NCBI GenBank assembly: GCA_002291845.1
Contig: DBAU01000089.1
Location: 1-5,131, forward strand
Origin: Alphaproteobacteria bacterium UBA1002
Lineage (GTDB): Bacteria > Pseudomonadota > Alphaproteobacteria > Rickettsiales > UBA998
Direction of reading: 5' to 3'
Length of the DNA stretch: 5,131 nt
Below are positions 1-5,131 of this stretch, piece by piece. A program made the translations under genes and the position numbers. Position 1 is the stretch's first letter; every line of letters starts with the position of its first letter. The notes under the pieces are model-generated. The model was not told the origin of the DNA and made no database searches. It was given only the letters and a program-made list of their open reading frames with translations.

Positions 1-449
1 AGCCCGTCGCGGATCATGGTATCGATCATTTCAACATTACCAAACTTCACGCCGCTGCGGAGATACATGGCGTGGGGGGCCATAGACATGCTCTCCTGAC
101 CACCTGCGATCACAATCTCCGAATCGCCCAGGCGGATGGCTTGCATCGCAAGTGCCACTGCGCGAAGTCCGGATCCGCAAACCTGGTTAATGCCCCAGGC
201 AGGGACTTCAATCGGCAGGCCGGCTTTAATGGAAGCCTGACGAGCAGGGTTCTGTCCCTGTCCAGCCGTGAGTACCTGTGCGAGTATCACCTCAGAGATA
301 TTGTGCGTCGCAACATTAGTTTTCGCAACCAGCGCTTTAATCACTTCCTTGCCAAGATCATGAGCTGGGATATTGGCAAAGCTGCCATTAAAATTGCCAA
401 CGGCGGTGCGTAACGCTGCGACGATGACGATGTCATCCTGATGGGTCAT
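1..449 (-). CDS. phaA: Acetyl-CoA acetyltransferase (biosynthetic thiolase), N-terminal part, cut by window edge
   Basis: Thiolase that condenses two acetyl-CoA into acetoacetyl-CoA, the first step of polyhydroxybutyrate synthesis, in the cytoplasm. About 149 residues are visible of the roughly 390 usual for the family. The N-terminus (DIVIVAALRTAVGNFNGSFA) is typical, the segment GQGQNPARQA lies near residues 63-72, and the nucleophilic cysteine sits in NQVCGSG at Cys91. The following GGQESMSMAPHA block is also classic. The His and second Cys of the active site would lie beyond the left edge. The ATG start at 449 is preceded by GGAGAA (455-460) at good spacing. The gene follows phaC on the same strand after an 86-bp gap, so it may be cotranscribed or have its own promoter. 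A catabolic thiolase (atoB type) cannot be excluded from sequence alone, but the PHA context favours PhaA. Confidence 0.95.
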   Translation of the reverse strand, partial: MTHQDDIVIVAALRTAVGNFNGSFANIPAHDLGKEVIKALVAKTNVATHNISEVILAQVLTAGQGQNPARQASIKAGLPIEVPAWGINQVCGSGLRAVALAMQAIRLGDSEIVIAGGQESMSMAPHAMYLRSGVKFGNVEMIDTMIRDG

Positions 450-490
450 GAATATTCTCCTGATGCAATATCTCGCTGATATGTAGTCGC

Positions 491-519
491 GTTTTATTGA
501 TTTCCAAGTGAAATGTAAA
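491..519 (-). promoter_or_regulatory. Candidate sigma-70-like promoter for phaA
   Basis: On the minus strand a TTTACA box (514-519, 5 of 6 to TTGACA) is followed after 17 bp by TAAAAC (491-496, 4 of 6 to TATAAT). It lies in the phaC-phaA gap, about 42 bp upstream of the phaA start. Transcription would begin near 484. This rests on the hexamer match only, and read-through from phaC is an alternative. Confidence 0.35.
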
Positions 520-524
520 GACGC

Positions 525-532
525 GGTGCAGT
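525..532 (-). promoter_or_regulatory. Possible PhaR half-site upstream of phaA
   Basis: The minus strand reads ACTGCACC here, identical to 8 bases at the start of the phaE-like gene (1918-1925, plus strand). It shares 7 bases (ACTGCAC) with the second site at 1950-1956. It lies 6 bp upstream of the candidate phaA -35 box. It lacks the other TGC arm, so at most it is a half-site. By eye I saw no other ACTGCAC in the window. Confidence 0.3.
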
Positions 533-535
533 ATT

Positions 536-1765
536 TTATGCACGCGCTGCTAGCCACGCGCTGAGCGGTTCCCATAGTTGAGGATGGCGGCGCGCGCCAG
601 TGATCATCCCAATATGTCCGGTGTGCGGTTGATGCACCGTGGCATGAGGCAGTTGTGCGGCCAAGCCTAGTGCGGATCCGGGAGGTACTATACGATCATT
701 GTGCGGTGCAACAATTAGCGTCGGATGTGCAATCGTTGCCGCATCAATACAAACCCCAGTAGGCGCCCAGCGCTTCACGTAAGGCTGATTCGTGTACTGG
801 CAGTCGATAAAGCTTTCTGCAGCAACACGACGCGGCAGAGGGACACAATCATTTGCCCATTGTTCGATGGCAGAAAAATATTGCTGGGTCGCGTGGTCTG
901 GAAGATTCGGAAATTCACGAAATTTCTTTTCAAACCGCCAAGGATCACGCAGGTAGAAAAGGTAAAGCATTACCTCACCAGGTAGGTAGGGTAGGGATGC
1001 TAGCCAGTTCCGCAGTAAGGGAATCTTGTTCTCTGGCAAGCGCATGCGGGGGCAATCTTCCGCATGAAAGTGCCATGGGGTGGCTAATAAGGCCATCGCG
1101 CGGCATAGTTCTGGCCTTCCATGGGCAAGCATGATGGCAAGCAGTCCTCCCATGCAATAGCCAATCACCGCTGGCGATAGACCATGCCGGGCAATAATCT
1201 GTTCCGCTGCCGGTGCAATAATGGTTTCCACATAATCAGCCAGACCGAACCCCTGTTCAGCGGCACCTGGTGTCCCCCAATCCAGCAGATACACATCATG
1301 TCCCTGCGCCGCTAGATGGCGAACCAGGCTGCGCTCTTCACTTAGATCCAGGATATAATAACGGTTTATCAATGATGGTATCACCAGCAGGGGATGGCCG
1401 CCCTGACGATGCGCGGGATAATGATAGAGGCGTGCTGCGTGGCGTTGCCACACGGTTTCTGGCGGTGCTGGATAGGTGGAGGGCGCATGGCTGTAGCGCA
1501 AATAGTGGCGCACCCCATCGAGCAGAGACTGCTGTCTGCTCAGGGCTTCGCGCAGGATGGATTGTTTTAGTGAAGCCGGAAGCGTGCTGAGGTCAGGCCC
1601 GCTTTTCCAGATCGGCGACGAGCCGCTCCAACTCAAGGATGCGTCGTTCGCAGATAGCAAGACGTTCTGCAATAAGTGAAAGCTTGCCATGCTCGTCAAC
1701 AGATGCAGAGGCAGAAGTTGCAGTACGTGCTGTGTCGGTGGGAGGGCAGTCGGATGATTCGGCAT
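536..1765 (-). CDS. phaC: Short (class III/IV-like) polyhydroxyalkanoate synthase
   Basis: An alpha/beta-hydrolase-fold enzyme that polymerises 3-hydroxyacyl-CoA into PHA at the granule surface. Numbering from the ATG at 1765 (409 residues), the PHA synthase box GYCMGG is at 202-207 with the nucleophile Cys204, the general Asp is Asp357 (HNDRIVP) and the His is His384 (GHIGM). VIPSLINR and VYLLDWG near residues 128-164 are typical PhaC strands. The length fits the short synthases (about 355-365 residues), not class I (about 590), and those need a partner subunit, which the preceding gene may supply. The start is uncertain. ATG 1765 has only a GAG at 7 bp and overlaps the upstream gene by 173 bp. 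ATG 1690 would give 384 residues, and TTG 1636 would give 366. I prefer 1765 because the LPLHL...SLSW segment it includes resembles, from memory, the N-termini of alphaproteobacterial homologues. The stop is TAA at 536-538. Confidence 0.88.
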   Translation of the reverse strand: MPNHPTALPPTQHVLQLLPLHLLTSMASFHLLQNVLLSANDASLSWSGSSPIWKSGPDLSTLPASLKQSILREALSRQQSLLDGVRHYLRYSHAPSTYPAPPETVWQRHAARLYHYPAHRQGGHPLLVIPSLINRYYILDLSEERSLVRHLAAQGHDVYLLDWGTPGAAEQGFGLADYVETIIAPAAEQIIARHGLSPAVIGYCMGGLLAIMLAHGRPELCRAMALLATPWHFHAEDCPRMRLPENKIPLLRNWLASLPYLPGEVMLYLFYLRDPWRFEKKFREFPNLPDHATQQYFSAIEQWANDCVPLPRRVAAESFIDCQYTNQPYVKRWAPTGVCIDAATIAHPTLIVAPHNDRIVPPGSALGLAAQLPHATVHQPHTGHIGMITGARRHPQLWEPLSAWLAARA

Positions 1766-1919
1766 GGTCACGCTCGGACGCGGGAGAATAACCCTGCTGC
1801 ATTTTCTGGAACATGTCCAGCGAGGCATTCAGGTAGCGCTCATCCTGCATGAACTGTTTCATTTGTTCCTGCCACATGTCCATAAATAAACGGGCCATTT
1901 CATTGGAGTTCTGTTGCAC
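1593..1919 (-). CDS. Small PhaE-like putative PHA synthase partner subunit
   Basis: A 108-residue protein that I do not recognise as a named family. Residues 5-40 form an amphipathic helix-rich block (MARLFMDMWQEQMKQFMQ, then DERYLNASLDMFQKM). A Ser/Thr/Ala-rich linker follows (about 44-75). The C-terminus, from about 80 to the end, is a heptad-patterned coiled coil (ERRILELERLVADLEKR). The same order of parts occurs in class III PhaE and class IV PhaR, the subunits that activate short PhaC enzymes, although PhaE is much longer (about 350 residues) and class IV PhaR about 200. Start choice: GTG at 1919 follows AAGGAA (1927-1932) with 7 bp spacing, and the frame upstream has no comparable site. 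It is the first gene of the phaC strand, reads divergently from phaR, and its 3' half overlaps the probable 5' end of phaC in another frame. Role as synthase partner or small phasin is inference. Confidence 0.7.
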   Translation of the reverse strand: MQQNSNEMARLFMDMWQEQMKQFMQDERYLNASLDMFQKMQQGYSPASERDHAESSDCPPTDTARTATSASASVDEHGKLSLIAERLAICERRILELERLVADLEKRA

Positions 1920-1923
1920 TGCA
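1915..1923. promoter_or_regulatory. Candidate PhaR operator, TGC-N3-GCA, over the phaE-like start codon
   Basis: The sequence TGCACTGCA is a perfect palindrome around a central base and covers the GTG start of the phaE-like gene. PhaR of Paracoccus is reported to bind CTGC-N3/4-GCAG type sequences, and this fits the TGC-N3-GCA core. It shares TTGC and ACTGCAC with the second site at 1946-1955. Binding is inferred, not shown. Confidence 0.45.
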
Positions 1924-1944
1924 CCATTCCTTGATATCGATTTA

Positions 1945-1973
1945 TTGCGACTGCACGATCGGAATGATACTAT
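1945..1973 (+). promoter_or_regulatory. Candidate phaR promoter
   Basis: TTGCGA (1945-1950, 4 of 6) and TACTAT (1968-1973, 4 of 6) are separated by 17 bp. Transcription would start near 1980, leaving a leader of about 45 nt before the phaR ATG. An alternative -10 is TATAAA at 1971-1976, but no -35 is properly spaced for it. The -35 overlaps the candidate operator, which would suit autoregulation. Confidence 0.4.
1946..1955. promoter_or_regulatory. Candidate PhaR operator, TGC-N4-GCA, in the divergent promoter region
   Basis: TGCGACTGCA is a second TGC-N4-GCA core. Its ACTGCAC (1950-1956) repeats that at 1918-1924 exactly 32 bp away, about three helical turns, so both could be contacted from one DNA face. 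It overlaps the candidate -35 box of phaR (1945-1950) and lies just downstream of the expected start of the phaE-like transcript, a position suited to repress both directions. Confidence 0.5.
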
Positions 1974-1996
1974 AAAATCCCTTTGCCGAAAGGCAA
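1969..1996 (-). promoter_or_regulatory. Candidate phaE-like/phaC operon promoter
   Basis: On the minus strand TTGCCT (1991-1996, 4 of 6) is followed after 16 bp by TATAGT (1969-1974, 5 of 6). Transcription would begin near 1962, giving a leader of about 43 nt that contains the TGC-N4-GCA site. Its -10 lies on the same bases as the proposed phaR -10 on the other strand, so the two polymerases would compete. Confidence 0.45.
1983..1996 (+). promoter_or_regulatory. Inverted repeat with GAAA loop in the phaR leader
   Basis: TTGCC and GGCAA form a perfect 5-bp stem around GAAA, a GNRA-type loop when read as phaR mRNA. If phaR transcription starts near 1980, this hairpin is at the extreme 5' end of the message and could stabilise it. 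The same bases contain the -35 hexamer of the opposite promoter and a TGC...GCA arrangement with a 6-bp gap, so it may instead be a DNA site. Confidence 0.3.
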
Positions 1997-2024
1997 TCGC
2001 AACCCGCCCAACACGGAGACTAGC

Positions 2025-2546
2025 ATGAGCCCCGCTTCCAGCAAGCACCCACAAGATTACAAAGTGGTAATCAAAAAATACGCGAACCGTCGTCTCTACA
2101 ATACAGAGACCAGTTCTTACATTACGCTTGAGGATGTTAGCCAGATGGTTAAGGAAGGCGCCGATTTTGAGGTGCTCGACGCAAAAACGGGGGAAGACCT
2201 GACGCGTCAGGTGCTGGCACAGATCATTTTTGAGCTGGAACTGCAAGGCCGCAGCATGATGCCTGTGGGTTTTCTGAAGCGGATGATTACGCTCTATGAC
2301 AACAGTGTCGGCGATTTTCTGCCGCATTATCTGGAACGCAGCATGGAAAGCTTCATCGAGAATCAGGAAAAAATCCGCCAGTATATGGATGAAACATGGG
2401 GAAGCTACAACCCGCTCGGTAACTTTCAGGAAATCAGCCGTCAGAATATGGAAATGTTCCAGAATACCTTCAAAATGTTCAATCCTTTTGAAGCGTATTT
2501 TTCAGCCGCGGATAAGCGTCAGGGGCCAAAGGATAGCAAAAAATAG
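2025..2546 (+). CDS. phaR: Polyhydroxyalkanoate synthesis repressor PhaR
   Basis: A transcriptional regulator of 173 residues that in this family represses phasin and PHA genes and is released when it binds nascent PHA. The N-terminal DNA-binding domain (PHB_acc_N) is at about residues 12-75, with the hallmark KKYANRRLYNTETSSYITL and the block DAKTGEDLTRQVL. The PHB_acc domain follows at about 78-115 (LKRMITLYDNSVGDFLPHYL). The C-terminal part, rich in Gln, Met and Phe (MEMFQNTFKMFNPFEAYF), resembles a phasin and is the likely polymer-binding face. The ATG at 2025 is preceded by GGAG (2015-2018) with 6 bp spacing. A TTG in frame at 1983 has no such site and lies in the promoter region. It is divergent from the phaE-like/phaC genes and convergent with the EAL gene, whose stop is 4 bp away. 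It is distinct from the class IV synthase subunit that is also called PhaR. Confidence 0.95.
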   Translation: MSPASSKHPQDYKVVIKKYANRRLYNTETSSYITLEDVSQMVKEGADFEVLDAKTGEDLTRQVLAQIIFELELQGRSMMPVGFLKRMITLYDNSVGDFLPHYLERSMESFIENQEKIRQYMDETWGSYNPLGNFQEISRQNMEMFQNTFKMFNPFEAYFSAADKRQGPKDSKK

Positions 2547-2550
2547 GGAA

Positions 2551-4305
2551 TTAAAAGCGTTTGGCACGCAGGATGCCCGGATAGTTAGGTAATGCTTTGT
2601 TGTAATTGGAAAGTGTTTCTATCCGGGTGTCTGGCTTGCCAAAGAAGTAACCTTGACCAAATTTGATGCCGCTCTCCCACAGGAAGAAGGCACATTTTTC
2701 GTCCTCAACCATCTCCCCGATCGTCACGATGTTGAGTGAACGGCAGAGTCCCGCCATGGCCCTAAGCATGTCCCGGCCGTGTTGATTCTGCATGGATTCT
2801 TTCACGTAGCTGCCATCAATTTTGATGAAATCGACTTGCAGGCTTCTAAGGTAATCAAAGGATGATTCCCCTGATCCAAAGTCATCCAAGCATACCAAAT
2901 TACCCTCCCGTCGGAGCTTCTGCACAAAACTATTAGCCAGCTTGAGGTCAGATATTTTGGAGGATTCAGTGATTTCAACAATCAGCTGTTTGCGCAGCTT
3001 GGGCTGCTCTTTGATCATTTGATGGAAGCTGTCCATAAACAAAGAAGAGCTGAGTGAACGCCCAGACAAATTGACGGAAACACGAGGCTTTTTACCGGTT
3101 TTTGCCATCGCGGAAAGGGTATCGATCAGCCGCTGTGTCATGAGTAAATCAAACTCATTAATCAGCCCGGCTGATTCGCCGAAGCTTATAAAATCAAATG
3201 GATTGCTGAAGTCCTTTACCGTCTCGCCGTGAAGCCGCATCAGGCACTCATAGTGATGTACAATCCCGGACTTGATGTCGACAATGGGCTGGAATGCTAA
3301 TTCAAACTGCTCTTCGTTGAGGACATCACGAAACCCCTCAATCCGCGTCACAGTTTCCTGCAACATCATCTCATAGCTTTCGCCAATCGAATCAATGGAA
3401 AAATTTTCGCCGTGCGTCTGTGCAAATTTATTAAGTGTAAAAAGCAGTGCGTTGGCGGAATCCTGCTTTGTCAGGCCGGTGACTTTTGCACGGACGGTGC
3501 GCGAATTCGCTTCGAGGTTGCCAAATTTTGGAAGTAAATTGCCGATCAGGCTACGGATATGTGTAACAATATCGGAGGCCTGAACACCGGTTCCGTGCAG
3601 CACGCTAAAACTACTTCCATCATCGAGCGTGGCGGCCATATCGCCATCAACGGAAAGGGAACGCAAATATTCTCCGATTTGTTGCAGCAGGCTTTTTGCC
3701 TGCTTGGTGTTGAGTCCGGATAGTATTTCCTGCAAACCCGGAAAATCCACTAGGGTGAGCTCCAGATCTCGCCCTTCTTTCTCCGCTTCTAAAATCCGTG
3801 CATTTGCTTGTTCAGCAAAGGTTTCCTTATTCAGTGTGCCCGTGCGTGCATTGCGCTGGTGTAATTCTTCATTGACTGGTGTGAGGTTCTGCCGTGCACT
3901 GATAGATAAAAAAACATGCTTTTCGGCCTGACCAAAGAAAAATGCAGAGGCTTGCATCATCAATGGAGCGCCCAGTGTTTCCGATTGGAAGGTAAGCGGG
4001 ATATTCTCCATGCGCTGCTCTCGCGATATCACCTCCAATAGGTTGTGAGCGACGGAATGGTCCTTGGCAACGAGAAGCTCGGTGAAGGGTCGGCCAATGA
4101 GCGCTTGGGGCGTGTAACCCAGCAGGCCACTCACCGCGCCATCGGCAAATTGGATAATCCCTTCGCTATCCAGCTCAACTAAAAGATCTGCCGCGGCAAA
4201 AGCAAATGCGACAAACCGATCGCGCTCACGGCGCATGGTTTCCGCTGACATGGCATGAACTTCGGAAGGTTCAACCGCCAGTTGGTTGTGGGTTCTGTTT
4301 GACAC
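2551..4305 (-). CDS. PAS / degenerate GGDEF / EAL protein, predicted c-di-GMP phosphodiesterase
   Basis: A cytoplasmic signalling protein of 584 residues without obvious membrane segments. A PAS domain spans about residues 28-140 (ADLLVELDSEGIIQFADGA, then GYTPQALIGRPF). A GGDEF-like domain at about 155-305 keeps the opening TGTLNKETF but has LDDGSSFSVL (227-236) where an active cyclase has GGDEF, so it should not make c-di-GMP. The EAL domain runs from about 325 to 570. The EAL signature is ECL (Glu353), and the other metal and catalytic residues appear present: Asn412, Glu444, Asp474-Asp475 in DDFGSG, Lys495, Glu531 and Gln551 in GQGYFFGKP. It is therefore probably an active phosphodiesterase, with PAS and GGDEF as sensory parts. 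The start is a GTG at 4305, the first in-frame start after a stop, with a poor ribosome site. ATG 4251 (566 residues) is a possible alternative that keeps all domains. The stop is TAA at 2551-2553. Confidence 0.9.
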   Translation of the reverse strand: MSNRTHNQLAVEPSEVHAMSAETMRRERDRFVAFAFAAADLLVELDSEGIIQFADGAVSGLLGYTPQALIGRPFTELLVAKDHSVAHNLLEVISREQRMENIPLTFQSETLGAPLMMQASAFFFGQAEKHVFLSISARQNLTPVNEELHQRNARTGTLNKETFAEQANARILEAEKEGRDLELTLVDFPGLQEILSGLNTKQAKSLLQQIGEYLRSLSVDGDMAATLDDGSSFSVLHGTGVQASDIVTHIRSLIGNLLPKFGNLEANSRTVRAKVTGLTKQDSANALLFTLNKFAQTHGENFSIDSIGESYEMMLQETVTRIEGFRDVLNEEQFELAFQPIVDIKSGIVHHYECLMRLHGETVKDFSNPFDFISFGESAGLINEFDLLMTQRLIDTLSAMAKTGKKPRVSVNLSGRSLSSSLFMDSFHQMIKEQPKLRKQLIVEITESSKISDLKLANSFVQKLRREGNLVCLDDFGSGESSFDYLRSLQVDFIKIDGSYVKESMQNQHGRDMLRAMAGLCRSLNIVTIGEMVEDEKCAFFLWESGIKFGQGYFFGKPDTRIETLSNYNKALPNYPGILRAKRF

Positions 4306-4347
4306 ACTCTAAAGTATGTCGCTAAATTCTTAGGATTTTATTAAATT

Positions 4348-4360
4348 TCCGACTCTCGGA
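4348..4360 (-). terminator. Weak hairpin between dciA and the EAL gene
   Basis: TCCGA and TCGGA form a 5-bp stem with a 3-base loop just after the dciA stop. The downstream minus-strand sequence is A/T-rich (AAATTTAATAAAA) but has no clear T-run, so a functional intrinsic terminator is doubtful. In the other 64-bp intergenic sequence I see no convincing promoter for the EAL gene. Confidence 0.2.
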
Positions 4361-4369
4361 GTTGGTTTT

Positions 4370-4741
4370 TTATTGCACAATCAGCACGCGATCCGCCATG
4401 GTCCGGCCGTAATAGAGGGCCAATCGCTCCAAAATTTGCGGTTCTGCATGCTGTACATAGAGTGCTTGGGGGCCGGAAGCTTTAATGTAGAGCGTCATGG
4501 GGCCTTTTGGGCCTGTGGCAGCTAATTTTAATGGTTGGGTGAAGCGTGCCAGCTCTGGCCCAACAATATTCGCCCAGTCACGTAATAAATTTCGTTCTCC
4601 AAAACCCCGCTTACGTAGGCTCTGTGCGGTGGAAAAGGATAACGCCTGTTCAAGGGATTTCGGAAAAAGACGTGCACGCCGTACATTGGCGTAACCATCG
4701 CCTACGGCATTGTACAAAGTTTCGCGGGGAGGGCGGCTCAT
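4370..4741 (-). CDS. dciA: DciA-family (DUF721) replicative helicase loader protein
   Basis: A small protein of 123 residues in the DUF721/DciA family, which helps load the replicative helicase DnaB at the origin in bacteria that lack DnaC. The KH-like core is at about residues 35-123. It has the conserved RDWANIVGPELARFTQPLKL (54-73, with Trp56 and Gly61), the strand PMTLYIKASG, and the YGRTMADRVLIVQ end typical of the family. The N-terminal 30 residues are basic and probably flexible. The ATG at 4741 shares ATGA with the rnhB stop (4738-4740), so translation is probably coupled. A GTG two codons earlier (4747) is less likely. It is at the short end for alphaproteobacterial members. Confidence 0.88.
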   Translation of the reverse strand: MSRPPRETLYNAVGDGYANVRRARLFPKSLEQALSFSTAQSLRKRGFGERNLLRDWANIVGPELARFTQPLKLAATGPKGPMTLYIKASGPQALYVQHAEPQILERLALYYGRTMADRVLIVQ

Positions 4742-5131
4742 GCGCACCGCGCCAGAACGCGCTGAACCGGTGCAAAGCTGCGCCGGTGTAGGGGGGTTGG
4801 CCCTAGTCGCTCGAGCGCCTCTAGATGCGCCGCCGTACCGTATCCGGCGTGACGCTCGAATCCATAGCCGGGATAATCTATTGCCGCGGCCTGCATGTAG
4901 CGATCACGGGTCACTTTTGCGATAATCGAAGCCGCCGCGATTGAAAGGCATCTTGCGTCGCCCCCCACCAGTGTTTGCTGTGGACAAGGCAAAGGCGCTC
5001 GCTGATTACCATCTACCAGCGCGAGGCAGAGGGTGTTCGGTGATGGTAGCGCCTTTACGGCCCGCTGCATGGCCAGCAGAGTGGCTTTTAAAATATTCAG
5101 GCGGGCAATTTTTTTAAAATTTGCTTTGCCA
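4738..5131 (-). CDS. rnhB: Ribonuclease HII, C-terminal part, cut by window edge
   Basis: RNase HII cuts the RNA strand of RNA-DNA hybrids and removes misincorporated ribonucleotides from DNA. About 130 C-terminal residues are visible of roughly 200-220, and the reading frame stays open to the right edge (IARLNILKATLLAM is the usual block after the second catalytic site). The visible catalytic acids are the Asp in ALVDGN (visible residue 40) and the Asp in KVTRDR (visible residue 76), the latter within SIAAASIIAKVTRDR. The C-terminal HAGYGTAAHLEALERLGPTP and HRRSFAPV are highly conserved. The first two catalytic acids would lie beyond the window. It ends with ATGA overlapping dciA, suggesting one transcript. 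The Met at 5070 is internal, not the start. Confidence 0.95.
   Translation of the reverse strand, partial: GKANFKKIARLNILKATLLAMQRAVKALPSPNTLCLALVDGNQRAPLPCPQQTLVGGDARCLSIAAASIIAKVTRDRYMQAAAIDYPGYGFERHAGYGTAAHLEALERLGPTPLHRRSFAPVQRVLARCA

Noticed and set aside
72..413. Plus-strand open frame of 113 codons
   Set aside because: It lies entirely antisense to the phaA thiolase, whose frame shows clear family motifs and a ribosome site. The plus-strand translation resembles nothing.
725..1590. Plus-strand open frames (725-985, 853-1134, 1270-1590) and a minus-strand frame at 975-1157
   Set aside because: All are shadows of phaC, which carries the GYCMGG box and catalytic residues across this stretch.
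1593..1919. A single phaE-phaC fusion broken by a frameshift
   Set aside because: The small gene ends in a clean TGA after a complete coiled coil, and known partners are separate proteins. The two frames overlap widely, which a simple frameshift does not explain.
1983..2024. Upstream TTG start for phaR adding 14 residues
   Set aside because: It has no ribosome site and lies within the inverted repeat and promoter region. ATG 2025 has GGAG at 6 bp.
1920..2327. N-terminal extension of the phaE-like frame up to 2327
   Set aside because: The extension runs antisense through the phaR DNA-binding domain and the promoter region. The GTG at 1919 has the only good ribosome site.
3395..3931. Plus-strand open frames of 62 and 100 codons (3395-3583 and 3629-3931)
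   Set aside because: They are antisense to the GGDEF-like region of the EAL protein and have no recognisable content.
4497..4925. Plus-strand open frames (4497-4694, 4546-4791, 4710-4925)
   Set aside because: They are antisense to dciA and rnhB, both strongly supported by conserved motifs.

Overview
The window reads as a chromosomal segment of an alphaproteobacterium with moderate GC content. The evidence is a PhaR/PhbF-type polyhydroxyalkanoate (PHA) repressor, a clear DciA (DUF721) helicase-loader protein coupled to rnhB, and a PAS-GGDEF-EAL protein of a kind common in that class. I could not place it in a genus. No mobile element, tRNA, rRNA or CRISPR array is visible.

Layout. From about 1 to 2550 lies a PHA (storage polyester) locus. 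On the minus strand, in transcription order, are a 108-residue protein that looks like a miniature PHA synthase partner subunit (1593-1919), a short PHA synthase PhaC (536-1765, start uncertain), and the N-terminal part of a biosynthetic thiolase, PhaA (1-449, running off the left edge). The repressor gene phaR (2025-2546) is divergent on the plus strand. From 2551 to the right edge everything is on the minus strand: a PAS / degenerate GGDEF / EAL c-di-GMP phosphodiesterase (2551-4305), dciA (4370-4741), and the C-terminal part of rnhB (4738-5131), which overlaps dciA by ATGA.

How it fits together. PhaA condenses two acetyl-CoA to acetoacetyl-CoA. A reductase, not seen here and perhaps beyond the left edge, would give 3-hydroxybutyryl-CoA, which PhaC polymerises. 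The small coiled-coil protein encoded just before phaC is probably its activating partner, as PhaE or class IV PhaR are for the short class III/IV synthases. PhaR, which in this family senses PHA and represses PHA genes, is read from the same 105-bp intergenic region. That region holds overlapping divergent promoter candidates and two TGC-N3/4-GCA sites 32 bp apart. A related half-site precedes phaA.

The most unusual points are the very small synthase partner, its long out-of-frame overlap with the start of phaC, and the compact divergent control region. These are variations on a known pathway; I see no evidence for a wholly undescribed system.
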